This document shows positions 53,174-64,000 of a DNA stretch of 64,000 nt, in pieces. Below the pieces are notes generated by a model, which was not told the origin of the DNA, did not search any database, and was given only the letters and a program-made list of their open reading frames with translations. The translations under genes and the position numbers were made by a program. The DNA comes from Phoma sp. XZ068 (taxonomy: Eukaryota > Ascomycota > Dothideomycetes > Pleosporales > Didymellaceae), in assembly GCA_004835665.1 (NCBI GenBank), contig RBKR01000021.1:744001-808000 (forward strand), in the 5' to 3' direction. Position 1 is the first letter of the stretch, and each line of letters opens with the position of its first letter.

Positions 53174-54296
53174 CTTGAAGATGAGAAGGCTTGCGAGGGG
53201 AAGCCTAGCATTCGTAGAGTATCATGTACTGGTGGACTATATACCTGCTCGGTGGTTGCCCTAAAATGCCACTCCAAGCATTCCTTGCAGCCAAGTCCGC
53301 GATGGTGTGCAAGGGTAATCTAGAGGAATCCGCCTCATGATGACAACTGATTGACTTCTGAGTGTTTGCTTTGTTTTGGTGCTTACTTGACTTGGAAGGT
53401 GCGGAAGACGAATGGCAGTTGCATCGACAACGTGGTTGGCGCTCACAAACCATGCATCCGGTGATCTGAGGGCGTGGTGCTGTTGCCGTGACACCGAAGC
53501 ATGCTGGCAGTTGTGTACCATGGGCCGCATGACTTGCGAAAGCGGAGTCAAACGACGAACGGGTATTTCAACCAAAGGAGCCTTTACACAATAAATACTG
53601 TAAGTCGTAGCGTATTAATGGCGAGGATGGTGCGAGCAAAGTGACACACAATACCAGCAACCGCAATCACGTTTAGGCATTGCTAGTTGCCTGCAGAAAT
53701 CTATGAAGCTGTGAGAATGTCATTGCACGATATCCTTGTAAAATGGTCTCCTTCTGACGTTAAGTCCCGCGGGGCTGCAGCTGAGTCATCACACCTGTAT
53801 GCAAGAGTCTCAAAGAGTTACAGAACAAGTGGAGAAGGTGCAGGTGCACGATGCTAGCTGCGGGGAAGGCTTACGATCCTTGTATCACATCAATAATACT
53901 CCGAAAAAGGCGTCATGCAGCTTGATCAAACGGGACCAGCATGAACTAGTGAGCAGGCAAAATCGTTCGTAATAGGTTTAAGCGGCAGTGTGACATTTTG
54001 GTATTAGTAGCAGCTGTTGGACGGCACTGCTCCTGTTTTGCTGAGCTCTAGTATAGACATTGCTTTCAAACGCTCATACTCGCACACAGAACAGCCATGT
54101 TACTCTCAAACGCCAGCAATAGAGTAATGCCCAATGACGGAGTGGATGACTGAACCAGGGTATCCATTAAAAAAAAAGGAGAAAAGAAGATCGCTGACTG
54201 GAAAATGCGATATGAATGAGGATAAAAGTGAGAGGGGGGTATCGTATCCAGAAAAATCATCTATCAGGTCGTTGCAAATCGTAGGAGTCGCCCCAC
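53174..54296. other. Intergenic, glutaminase promoter and kinase 3' flank
   Basis: No supported gene. Both neighbours are on the minus strand. Confidence 0.5.
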
Positions 54297-56189
54297 TCAA
54301 TCTTTGGGCGTCCAGGAACGCGACACGCCCTCGTACTGCTCGGCGCAGTCGCGTAGAAAAGCGCTATCGAGAATGTCGGAAACGGTCCAGCGCTGCTCGA
54401 CGTCCATCTCGAGACAGCCCTTCAGCAGGGTCAACGCGTCCTCTGCGCCGCCGTCCTGCAACGCCTCTGCAGAGCGCACAAGCTCCTGGTCCCAAACGCC
54501 GTTAAGGATCTTTGCAGTTGTCTGCGAGTCGAGTCCCTCCCTGAAGGGTAAAGAGGCGGTCAGCAGCGCATAGAGTACCACGCCGAATGCCCAGATGTCC
54601 GCCGCAGGAGAGAACACAACAGAACCAGAGGCGCTGAACAGCTCAGGTGCTGCATACTGCAGACTGCCCTGGACCGACGTACTAGTTTCGGCAGGGCCGA
54701 TGTTCTGGTTTGCTCCTATGGAATGTGGGTCCGGGCCTTCGCGGTCGTCCCGGACGATGAAATCTGCCATGCCAAAGTCACACAAAAGCAAATCGCCACC
54801 CTCAGTCTCGGCCTTGGGCACAGTCATGTCGAGGAGACAGTTCTCGAGCTTGATATCGCGGTGGACGACGTATACATCGTTGTGCAGGTAGCGCATTGCT
54901 GAAGCCAATTGGTATGCATAGCGCTTTACCGATTGCTTTGACAGACCGACCTTTTGTTTCCGCCGTGTTTCGCGTATCAGATCAAAGAGAGTACCGCCTT
55001 TGTTCAATTTCGTAATGCAAAATGTGGCATAATCGGTGGTGTAGACCTTGATGAGTGGCAAGATGTATGGGTGTCGCAGGAAGCGCCACATCTCTACCTC
55101 GTGATCGAATTGGCTCTGAAGCGCCTCGTTCTCGAATTCAGACTTGTTCTTCTGCTGCTTGCGTACAATTTTGACTGCGTCGGTCACCGGCTTGCCATTC
55201 TCTATACTCGTCACCTCCTTGACGACGCTGAAACCACCGTACCCAATCTGCTTGCCAATGATATACTCGTTGTCGTAACCAAGCCCCTGGCCTTCATCAT
55301 CTGGCTGCGGTTCTTTCAGTGGGGCCTCTGACGCCTTGTAGCGCGCAAGGAACGAAGCGGCGGGCGACATGGACGACAAAGAGCGACCAGAACGGTTGGA
55401 CGATCGCCGGCTAGCTCGCCGCAGACTGCCATCTTCGCTGATCTCGGTTCGAAAGCTCCTGTTCCTGACCGGCCCACGGTTCAAGGGTGAGAAGAGGGGA
55501 AAATCTGACGGCGAGCCGACAGGCAGCGGCGAAAGCATGTACTCGTTGGGTGTCTCGATCGGAGTGCGCGCTTCCTCCAGAGGCGAAGCGGTGGCTTCCG
55601 ACGTGAGCGAGGCGACTTGGTCGTTGAACTCAGGATCGTTCGCCATGTCGTCAACGGTGGACTGGAGGAGCGGATAGCGTCCCTGGGTGTTGCTGGTCTG
55701 GCGCGTGAGGGCTCTGCGGTGGTTGAAGGGCATCTCGAGGTATTCGCCCTCCGAATAGCTGCCATCTTCCATCTCAGGCGTGTACGACGGAGACTGGCGG
55801 GTCACTGGCTTTGGTATGGGCACCTCCAGGCCAACGCGGTCGCCTGTGTCGAGCTGGACCTCATTGTCGAAGCTGATAGATGTCTTTCGCCGCCTGAACA
55901 GCTCTTCCATGGTCTTCTCATTGCTGGCAGTGCGTCCCAGCGAGACGCCGACGCCGCCCTCGTAGCTGGCTACGTGCCCGTGGGAACCATTGTGATGGCG
56001 CGTCTTGAACGGGCCATCGGTAATCTTGTGCCCCTCGACATGTTCAAGGTCGTCTTGCGACTGCGCGTTGCCATTTTGTGCAGAGTCAGGTCGCGGGATC
56101 GAGTCAAAAGTCGATGCAACCCGCTTGTGGGGCGCCGAGGTATCGAGCTTGAGCTTCTGGAAAATGTGTGAGGATGGCTGCGGGGCCAT
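54297..56189 (-). CDS. Serine/threonine protein kinase
   Basis: Intronless, 630 residues from the first ATG; the open frame extends nine codons upstream to a TTG only. Residues 1-308 are disordered, rich in Ser, Pro, Arg and Glu, with likely phosphosites (RRKTSIS, RRASRRSSNRS). The kinase domain spans 309 to about 615: Gly loop IGYGGFSVV, ATP Lys340 in AVKIVRK, catalytic Asp445 in VHRDIKLEN, metal Asp471 in DFGMAD, and APE as YAAPELF. All catalytic residues are intact. It seems closest to a fungal CAMK-like group; I cannot assign a pathway. Head-to-head with VAC8 across 1.4 kb. Confidence 0.9.
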   Translation of the reverse strand: MAPQPSSHIFQKLKLDTSAPHKRVASTFDSIPRPDSAQNGNAQSQDDLEHVEGHKITDGPFKTRHHNGSHGHVASYEGGVGVSLGRTASNEKTMEELFRRRKTSISFDNEVQLDTGDRVGLEVPIPKPVTRQSPSYTPEMEDGSYSEGEYLEMPFNHRRALTRQTSNTQGRYPLLQSTVDDMANDPEFNDQVASLTSEATASPLEEARTPIETPNEYMLSPLPVGSPSDFPLFSPLNRGPVRNRSFRTEISEDGSLRRASRRSSNRSGRSLSSMSPAASFLARYKASEAPLKEPQPDDEGQGLGYDNEYIIGKQIGYGGFSVVKEVTSIENGKPVTDAVKIVRKQQKNKSEFENEALQSQFDHEVEMWRFLRHPYILPLIKVYTTDYATFCITKLNKGGTLFDLIRETRRKQKVGLSKQSVKRYAYQLASAMRYLHNDVYVVHRDIKLENCLLDMTVPKAETEGGDLLLCDFGMADFIVRDDREGPDPHSIGANQNIGPAETSTSVQGSLQYAAPELFSASGSVVFSPAADIWAFGVVLYALLTASLPFREGLDSQTTAKILNGVWDQELVRSAEALQDGGAEDALTLLKGCLEMDVEQRWTVSDILDSAFLRDCAEQYEGVSRSWTPKD

Positions 56190-57599
56190 TAAATCGGTTC
56201 TCTGTGGTGGATGCAAACCTCGAAAATCAGCTGCGACGCCCTGTGTATTAATATTGAGAGCCGTGGGGTCGCGCTGAAGGACAGTGACGGGAGAACACGG
56301 AGGCCGAGTGAAGGGATTGTCAATATGAATGTGTCCAAGAGCAGCGGATGCCTGCTTGTGGTAGCGTGCTGCAATCTGCGCGGGCGAACACCAGCCAACG
56401 CGACGTTGTTGCTTGCGGGGAGCTGCGGCAAATTGGGTAAAGTGTTGCGCGTGGTAGGCGATTATGTTTGTGAGCAGGCAATTGGTGCGTGAGGGTGGCC
56501 GCAGTGCTGTTCATTCACTGTCCATGTCCACTAGGGCGGCCTCCCTCTCTTAAGCTTCACTCGACCAGCAGCATCCCACGCACTGGTCGCGTCGGCGTGC
56601 GCCGGAGAGGGGAAGGTTGCCGGGCACGCATAGCGTCACACAAGATCGCCCAAAGCACTGGCAAATGGGGTGAGCGCCTGGGGTAAGCTGCTGCCTTTAC
56701 GTACCGTGACTGGGCGCAGCGCAGAGACAGCCTTGGAGAATACGGCACGTTGACGTACGACGAGTGCGCCGGCGGCCGTGCAGGTGTGGGAGTCATGGTG
56801 ACTGCAAGTGAGCCAAGGTGCGGCAGCAATTCCCCGGGCTGTTGAGGCTGCTGAGGCTCTGGTACGTACAGTACCATCGCAGCCATGTTGGTTCGCCCAA
56901 GTGAGGGTTGCGGTGATACAAGGTACAGTGTAGGCTATGTCAGCGTGGGGTGGCCCATCGGCTGGTAGAGTTCATGCAGGGCGCTGTCGACGCCGTCACG
57001 CACTATCTGCGGGACGAAAGGCGATGAAACAAAGACCACCATCGTCCGAGGGCACACTCGCACAGCAGGCGGGATATGAGGCGGCGCATGATGCTGTTGC
57101 CCTGGCGGCACCACCGTGGAGGCCGCCAGAGTCCATGCCGGAGGGTGTTCACGCGGACAGTGCGGCGACCAAGGGCAACACGGTCTGCGTGTACTTATGA
57201 TTGCACACCAGGCAAACATGTATCGTCGTCGACTGCGTATTTCTTGCTCACTAGTTCAAGACCCTCATCGCGGCCTGTTTACCCGCACCAAGCCTAGCAG
57301 CGCACCCACTTTTTCCATGTGATAATCTAACGTATCGGACGAGCTTTCCCAGCGCGCGAGGCGCTTACTGGCCGTGCACCAGTGGAGAGCTGCGCTGGAC
57401 ACGCCCAGCACGGGCGACGCATACTGGGCGCTCACCACCACATCCATCGCCGCGAGATAGCCCACCACACGTCGCAGCGCGCCTCTCGAGCTGCCCGTCC
57501 TCTGTCCGTCTGGCCTGCGCTTCTCGTCGCCGCCCACCGCCCCCTCTGCACTCCACGGGCACGCCTCTGAGGCCTTGATCCTGCTTGGCAGACCGCATC
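56190..57599. other. 1.4-kb divergent promoter region
   Basis: Shared by the kinase and VAC8. Several short frames, none with family features. Confidence 0.5.
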
Positions 57600-59606
57600 A
57601 TGGGCGTCTCCCAGTTCTTCTCCAAGGTCTGCGGCTCTTGCTGCGGCGGTATGCATCTCGCCCGCTCCCACTGCATCGCCCGGCATTGCTAACGCGCGCT
57701 GCACAGGTCGCTCCAAGGACAGCATCTACGACCCCGTGCTGGCCGACAGCGAGCGCGAGGCCGTTGCCGATCTCCTGGGCTTTCTTGAAAACGTACCGCG
57801 ACCCGCCCTCGCTGCGCTGCCCAACAACATGCTGACCTCCTCCAGCGCGCCGAGACTGACTTCTTCTCCGGCGAACCCCTCCGCGCGTTAAGCACTCTTG
57901 TATATTCAGACAACATTGATTTGCAGCGGTCGGCAAGCTTGACCTTTGCCGAAATCACAGAGCGAGGTACTTGGACCCACACGTCACAGCCGCCTGCCAT
58001 GTCTAACCACCGCTGCACGCAGATGTCCGAGAAGTCGACCGCGACACCCTGGAGCCCATCCTCTTCCTGCTCCAGAACCCCGACCTCGAGGTCCAGCGTG
58101 CTGCCAGCGCCGCCCTTGGCAATCTGGCGGTGAACAGTACGTCACAGCCCCCCATATCCAGCCCCCTCTCCTAATGCCCCGCAGCCGAGAACAAGGTCGC
58201 CATTGTCGCACTGGGGGGCCTCGCGCCCCTCATCAAGCAGATGAACTCGCCCAACGTCGAGGTGCAGTGCAATGCCGTCGGCTGCATCACCAACCTGGCC
58301 ACGCACGAGGACAACAAGGCCAAGATTGCACGCTCGGGCGCCCTGCAGCCTCTCACGCGTCTGGCCAAGTCCAGGGACATGCGCGTGCAAAGGAACGCCA
58401 CCGGCGCGCTGCTGAACATGACACATTCAGGTATGCATCTGTTTGTCGTGGTGAGGGGTATTATACTGATCCTAGTCCAGATGACAACCGCCAACAGCTC
58501 GTCAACGCCGGCGCAATCCCCGTTCTCGTCCAGCTCCTCTCTTCCACAGACGTCGATGTCCAGTACTACTGCACAACAGCACTCAGCAACATTGCCGTCG
58601 ATGCCAGCAACCGCGCGAAATTGGCCCAAACCGAAGGGCGTCTGGTGCAGTCGTTGGTCCACTTGATGGAGTCCTCGTCGCCCAAAGTGCAGTGTCAGGC
58701 TGCACTCGCCCTGCGCAACCTGGCTTCAGACGAACGCTACCAACTCGACATCGTACGCGCCCGCGGTCTGCCGTCTCTCCTCCGCCTCCTGCAATCATCC
58801 TACCTCCCGCTTATCCTCTCCGCCGTTGCATGCATACGAAACATCTCCATTCACCCCGCAAATGAGTCGCCGATCATCGAAGCCGGTTTCTTGCGTCCTC
58901 TGGTTGACCTGCTTGGCTCAACTGAAAACGACGAAATCCAATGCCACGCCATTTCGACTCTTCGCAACCTTGCCGCAAGCTCGGACAAGAACAAGCAGCT
59001 GGTGTTGGAAGCTGGCGCTGTGCAAAAGTGCAAGCAGTTGGTTCTCAACGTACGACTGCCGGTACAGTCTGAGATGACTGCGGCAATCGCCGTTCTTGCG
59101 CTGAGCGAGGAGCTGAAGCCCCACCTGCTGAACCTTGGTGTATTCGATGTCCTCATCCCACTCACCGAATCGGACAGCATCGAGGTTCAGGGCAACAGTG
59201 CCGCTGCTCTAGGCAACCTGTCGTCCAAGGGTAAGTTACTCTGATGTTTGATTTATAGGCTACGCTGACTTATGCAGTGGGTGACTACACCATCTTCATC
59301 CAAAACTGGACAGAACCTGCAGGCGGTATTCACGGCTACCTCCGCCGCTTCTTGGCCAGCGGAGACCCCACTTTCCAGCACATTGCCATCTGGACTCTGC
59401 TACAGCTCCTCGAGTCTGAGGATGCCCGACTCTCAGAACGCATCTCGAAGTCGGAGGAGATCATTCACATGGTCACCGAAATTGCCGACCGCAACATCGA
59501 ATCGGACGACGAAGACAACGAGGACGGCGAGGGCGAGGTTGTCACACTAGCCCGCAGGTGTCTTGAGCTGTTGGGCAGCAACCCCAAGACTCTGGTCGAG
59601 GGCTAA
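57600..59606 (+). CDS. VAC8: Vacuolar armadillo-repeat protein Vac8
   Basis: Seven exons: 57600-57648, 57707-57792, 57846-57966, 58023-58136, 58185-58430, 58481-59230 and 59278-59606, giving 564 residues. Vac8 sits on the vacuole membrane and acts in vacuole inheritance, nucleus-vacuole junctions and autophagy. The N-terminus MGVSQFFSKVCGSCCGG has Gly2 for myristoylation and C11, C14, C15 for palmitoylation. About eleven armadillo repeats follow (LQRSASLTFAEI, VQRAASAALGNLAV, VQCNAVGCITNLAT, VQRNATGALLNM, VQYYCTTALSNIAV, VQCQAALALRNLA and so on). Every intron except the second has phase 1. The C-terminus is acidic (SDDEDNEDGEGE) and ends CLELLGSNPKTLVEG. Confidence 0.96.
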
Positions 59607-60145
59607 AAGTACCGGATGCGTGTGATCCGGCTTCATTGATCATATCTTTGCCTCTCTTTACCCTTATCGTTTGTTTTTGTTTTGCTAATGCGTTCATGTT
59701 GAACGCTGCTCGGTATAGCATGCTCATGCAATGTTTTCACGGCTGGCGTTCCGGGAGCAGACTATTTCCCAACATTTCTAGCGAGCATGGGAGGAGCATG
59801 ACGTTTACTTATTGGCATACCATCTTTGTTAGCACCGCTGCTTCACCAAGAATAGCTTGTTGCTCAAGACATTGTAATTGTTAGGTTGGATGAGGAGCAG
59901 AGCATAGTGCTCTCTACGTATATTATGGACGAATCAAGTGAGACGCAGCTTTCCATACGCTTTCATGTCTAGCAATTGTTTCGCCATGTCCTTGTGTACG
60001 ACTCTGTCGGAATTAGAGCACCCCTCATGTGACGTCGCGTCGGAGCTTGTCGTCGATCCTTATCGATAAGAAGCCCGACCAAAATGTTTTGCGAAGCATT
60101 GCCGAGTCACAGCGACAGCCGCGACAACACCGCGTCCATTCACCA
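59607..60145. other. Intergenic, VAC8 3' flank and RPC4 promoter
   Basis: No supported gene. The frame of RPC4 is open upstream to 60029 but begins there with GTG, so it is probably 5' leader. Confidence 0.5.
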
Positions 60146-62090
60146 ATGCCACCGAAGCCACGAGGAAGAGGCAGTACGCGTGCGCGCGCGGGAGGGAGAG
60201 GGGGGGCTGCCAGCGGTCGAGCAACAGACAGCACCACCGAAGCCACCGAAACCACAACCCCACCTACCTTCGATGCTCCTGCCGCAAGTGATTCTACAGA
60301 GGCTGTAGTACCCAAAGAAGAGGGCGACGCCGAGGCGAAGCCACCGACACCTGGACAAAGCGACTCCACGCCAAATGATTCCTCTGCAACCGCAACACCC
60401 CAAGATGGTGCCGAAGCCACAGCTCGCCCGCCCGTGCAGCGCCTCGGCGGCCTCAGGAGCGCAGAGCCGCCCTCAAGATCTGCGTCGCCTACCGTAAGGC
60501 GCGGCAGCACAAGAGGAGGCAAGAAAGGGCCCCCCAAACCCGCCTTTACTGGTCGCCGAAGCAAAGAAGAGCGAGCAGCACTCGAGAAGGAACAACTAGA
60601 GCGCGAGAAGATTAGGAATAGAGATCAAGAGAAGGAGGCTGCTTTCCAGGCCAGGAGGAAGGAGAGAGAAGCCGCAAAGGAAGCTAGTAGAGCTACAAGG
60701 GGCCGCGGTGGTTACAGCGGTGCTATGAGTGGACCGTTTTCGCTTGGTAGCTCGAAAGAGGGTAGGCAAAATCCGACGTCTGTGTTGAAGGATGCTAACA
60801 TCTCCCATAGACAGGAAGGCGAACAACCGGAACTTTTCAGGATTCGGCGCTGGATCTGGTTCACGAGCGGTGCGCGTCAAGAACGAGGGCGACGAGAGCG
60901 GTCCCAACCGGTCGGGTGGCTATGGTGGAGGCGGTGGAGGAGGTGGTGGGGGTAGCTCATCCATCAAGCGAGAAGACGGTGGAGTCGTCGAGTCCTCTGA
61001 GGACGAGGATGACCAGGAGTTCCCCAGGAGAGACATCGACTTCATTGAGATTTCTGACGAGGACGCAGATGTCAATGAGCGTCCCTCAAGATCAGCGCTC
61101 CCTATCCGAATCACACGAAAAGAGCATCAAGAGAAGGCATTGGCACTCAACACGGACGCCAGCGCTGAGACTGCACCCAAGGATACAGCAGAGGCGACTG
61201 GGACGAGTGGCCGCAAGTCTACAGGGGAGCGATCTGGGCAAGCATCACGCAAGGGCAAGGGCAAGGCGAGCGACGTCGAAATCACAGGCGTGCGCAAGCC
61301 CTTCAAGGGTGTTTGGCAGGACACCGACGACTCAGACGTTCAAGTGAAGACCGAGCATACCAGCGACGACGAACAAATGCCCGACGCAGAACAAGTAGGT
61401 CTGGACGCCGACCAGACGGGTCCACCACAGAAGGAAGAGCCGCAATCACTCATCGCCGAACGAAAGAAAAGCCGTACAAAGAGCATAGCAGAGCCCGTCC
61501 TTCAAACAGACGAAGACCGTGCAGAATGGTCACGCTTCCTCGAAAACCGCAAACACATCCGCGCCGAACTAGGTCCAGACGACACACCCGCTGTCGACGC
61601 ATCAGGCGACACAGCCATGGCAGAAGGCGCAGCCTCAGCGCCGAAACCTACCGTGCGAGACAACAACGTCTACCTCTTCCAAATCCCGCCCCTCATGCCA
61701 GAGCTCCTCGAGCCAGGCGTCAAGAAGGAGATCCCGGATGCTGAAGCGTCTGCACCTGTACCACCCACCAAGAAAGAAGCAGTCAAGATCAAGGTCGAGG
61801 AAGGCTTCTCTGACCCCGCAGCCAAACCAGCACAAGGCCCTCGGTTTGCGAGTGGCTTGGTGGGCAAGCTGAGAGTGAGGCAGTCAGGGCGCACCACATT
61901 AGACTGGGGTGGTACAAGTTATGAGCTTGCGCCAGGTAACAAGGCAAGTTTCTTGCAGGAGGTGGTGAGCATTCACGTCGTTCCGGAGAAAGACCGCGTG
62001 GTCCCTGAAGATGCGGGCGAGGCTGTTTCATTTGGCAGAGTCAAGGGTAAATTCGTCGTCACTCCTGACTGGGGCGAGATGCTTGGGTGA
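60146..62090 (+). CDS. RPC53: DNA-directed RNA polymerase III subunit RPC4 (RPC53 homologue)
   Basis: Exons 60146-60761 and 60811-62090 (49-base intron, GTAGGC donor, GCTAAC branch, CATAG acceptor) give 631 residues. Rpc53 pairs with Rpc37 in the TFIIF-like module of RNA polymerase III, acting in initiation and termination. The N-terminal 200 residues are basic and RG-rich, the middle is acidic, with a run of ten Gly (about 60925-60954). The diagnostic part is the C-terminal domain: FQIPPLMP, GKLRVRQSGRTTLDWGG, SFLQEVVSIHVV and KGKFVVTPDW. It is longer than yeast Rpc53 (422 residues), the extra being low-complexity. Confidence 0.92.
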
Positions 62091-62846
62091 GACTGGAGGT
62101 GGGATGGCATGGACAGGCGTTCGATACTGCATTTACAGGAGCGGAGAGGAGTAGGCGCCAGGTCGCTTGCAAGGTACAAGGCCAACAATCAATTTCGACG
62201 CTCATGCGCCGTGAAATCCAAATCGATCCACAACAAAACATCGGCGTTTCTCCGTGAACACAATCACAACATCCTCATTAAACCACCCTTGCTGTCAGCT
62301 TCCAGAGCGCCGTCTAGAACGCCAAAAGCTAGTGTCCACCCCGGATCGCCACACCCGATTCGCTCCACCGAAGCCCCGCCCCCGCAAAGCTTAGCATCTC
62401 CTCCACTCACAGCTCAGCTGTCAAGCCCGGCTGTGCGGACCTGCCAGTCCTGTTTCAGACCGCACACCCAGATCCGACCTCACGATGTCACGGCGACAGG
62501 AAAAAACCGTGCCGCCACGCTGGGCTGACGCCTGCTTTGATGACTGCCGGGGGTTGGCGGCTCCGTGTGTGCGTGGCGGCCATTAATATGTACATCGCCC
62601 CTGTGCATCTTTTGGGCGATCACCACGATTTTTTGCTACAGACACACTGAGCTGCTAGCCGGCTTGCTCCGCGTATTTGCCTTCCGACCGTACCGTGTTT
62701 ATAAGAGGGGTTGTTGTGACTAAAGTTAGTACAAGAGTCGGACGGATGTCTGCCATCATTGAATGCGCGTTCGTTAATAGCGTTATCAATACCGATCACG
62801 ACTACGAGAGGATTTCAAGGACGAGAACGCCGGATTCGATTCAGTC
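62091..62846. other. Intergenic
   Basis: RPC4 3' flank and promoter of the dehydrogenase gene. No supported gene. Confidence 0.5.
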
Positions 62847-64000
62847 ATGCGCGCAGCAAGATACTATGGAAAGGAGGATATCAGGATTGAGGATGATGTG
62901 GCTGAGGCCAAGTGCGGCGCCGGAGAAGTCAGGGTACGTTCTGTTTTGTCTCTTCTTCTGCTTCCGCATTCCACACCCCATGCGTCCAGAACACCTGGAT
63001 TGTGTTAACGAAGATAGGTCGCACCGGCGTACGTAGGAATTTGCGGTACCGATTTGCACGAGTATATTGGCGGTCCGACTTTCGCGCCTACGACTCCGCA
63101 TCCTTGCACGCAGGATACGATTCCTATAACGCTGGGCCATGAGTTCTCCGGCGTGATAACGGAACTCGGTCCTGATGTGGATGGTTTCGCTGTCGGCCAG
63201 CAGTGCGTCGTCCAGCCCACCATATCATGCGGCTCATGCTATGCCTGCGTCGCCGGAATGGAGAACGTGTGTTACAACGGCGGCTTCATCGGATTATCTG
63301 GCGGAGGCGGCGGACTGAGTGACTCCGTGGTTGTGCCACAGGGAGCCATCATCGCCTTGCCGTCAAATATACCGCTCGACGTCGGGGCGCTCGTGGAACC
63401 GCTCAGCGTCGCGTGGCACGCTATATCCGCCGCACCGCTGGACACAAATTCTGTAGCGCTGGTTCTGGGCGGTGGGCCGATTGGGCTGGCGGTCGTGCAG
63501 TGTCTGAAGGCGAGAGGCGTGCGGAAGATTATCATGAGCGAGGTTTCATCCAGCCGACAGCGGTTTGCGAGGGAGTTCGGCGCGCACCATGTCCTTGACC
63601 CCAAGACCTACGACACCGTCAAGACCAGCAGACAGCTGAGCGGTTCGGACGGGCCCGATGTCGTGTTCGACTGTGCGGGCGTGCCAGACAGCATCGAAAC
63701 AGCTTGCCTAGCAGTCCGAGCACGGGGTACAGTGGTGAACGTAGCTATCTGGGAAAAGGCGGTTCCATTCAACCCCAACCTGCTGGTGTTCAGAGAGGCA
63801 AAGTACACAGCGGTGCTTGGATATCAGAGGAGGGATTTCGAGGCCGTTGTTGAGCAGCTGGCTAAAGGTGAGTCTGCGTGATTGAACGTTGGTACGATGT
63901 GGACTGACTTGAGACAGGGAATCTCAAACCTAGCAAGATGATTACGAGTAAAATCCAGATGGATGATTTGGTGGAGTGTGGCATCAAGGCGCTGATCAAC
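62847..64000 (+). CDS. Zinc-dependent dehydrogenase, 2,3-butanediol/sorbitol type, 3' end missing
   Basis: Exons 62847-62933, 63018-63867 and 63918 to the window edge; 340 residues are visible and the family usually has 350-390, so little is missing. Medium-chain dehydrogenase features: catalytic zinc ligands C38 in VGICGTDLHE and the His/Glu of LGHEFSG, a four-Cys structural zinc loop (SCGSCYACVAGMENVC), and the NAD Rossmann motif VLGGGPIGLAVVQ. The 12-residue loop after HEYIGGP (TFAPTTPHPCTQDTIPITLGHE) resembles (R,R)-butanediol dehydrogenase. Introns 1 (84 bases) and 2 (50 bases) keep the frame. The exact polyol is unknown. Confidence 0.9.

Noticed and set aside
1..64000. tRNA, 5S rRNA, CRISPR arrays and transposons
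   Set aside because: Looked for GGTTCGA-type B boxes, 5S internal sequences, spaced repeats, transposase or reverse transcriptase motifs and long terminal repeats by eye; none convincing. A tRNAscan and repeat search would settle it.

Overview
The window is nuclear DNA of a filamentous ascomycete (Pezizomycotina). The evidence is short introns of about 44-85 bases with GT..AG ends and CTAAC/CTGAC-like branch sites, and families typical of that group: a HET-domain gene, a Zn2Cys6 regulator, a GtaA-type glutaminase, VAC8 and a PIR-like GPI protein. The mix suggests Dothideomycetes/Pleosporales, but that is inference. I see no transposon, tRNA, rRNA or CRISPR array. Gene models below come from reading frames joined across introns; I checked phase at each junction.

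Layout. 1-9.9 kb is housekeeping: the 3' part of a TRM3-like tRNA methyltransferase, an SSU1-type sulfite exporter, a WDR44/DGR2-like WD40 protein and the small subunit of ribonucleotide reductase, which carries MluI cell-cycle boxes in its introns and promoter. 10.9-16.7 kb is a small metabolic group: amidase and Zn2Cys6 regulator on the minus strand, with a divergent PLP aminotransferase. The regulator-aminotransferase promoter region holds four copies of a 15-base motif. 17.3-21 kb encodes a Gln/Pro-rich protein and a PIR-like GPI cell-wall protein. 22.5-27.5 kb has a secreted GMC oxidoreductase tail-to-tail with a GH78 alpha-L-rhamnosidase. 29.3-32 kb has a small, probably mitochondrial protein and an aldehyde dehydrogenase.

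32.3-37.3 kb is the most unusual part. A seven-exon minus-strand gene joins a trypsin-like domain (intact His/Asp/Ser order with GDSG) to a C-terminal helical, CorA-like membrane region. It is divergently paired with a Cys-cluster protein that has one C-terminal membrane helix. I recognise no described system with this arrangement. The ribosomal protein L22 gene follows, then a 3.1-kb gene-poor stretch and an alpha-arrestin.

44-54 kb holds a RING-H2 protein, two small neighbouring genes that may be diverged paralogues, a HET-domain protein, a two-helix membrane protein and a secreted GtaA-like glutaminase. 54-64 kb returns to core functions: a Ser/Thr kinase, VAC8 (seven exons), RNA polymerase III subunit RPC4, and the 5' part of a 2,3-butanediol/sorbitol-type zinc dehydrogenase that runs off the window.

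Apart from the amidase-regulator-aminotransferase group and the protease/membrane pair, neighbours look functionally unrelated, as is usual in fungi.
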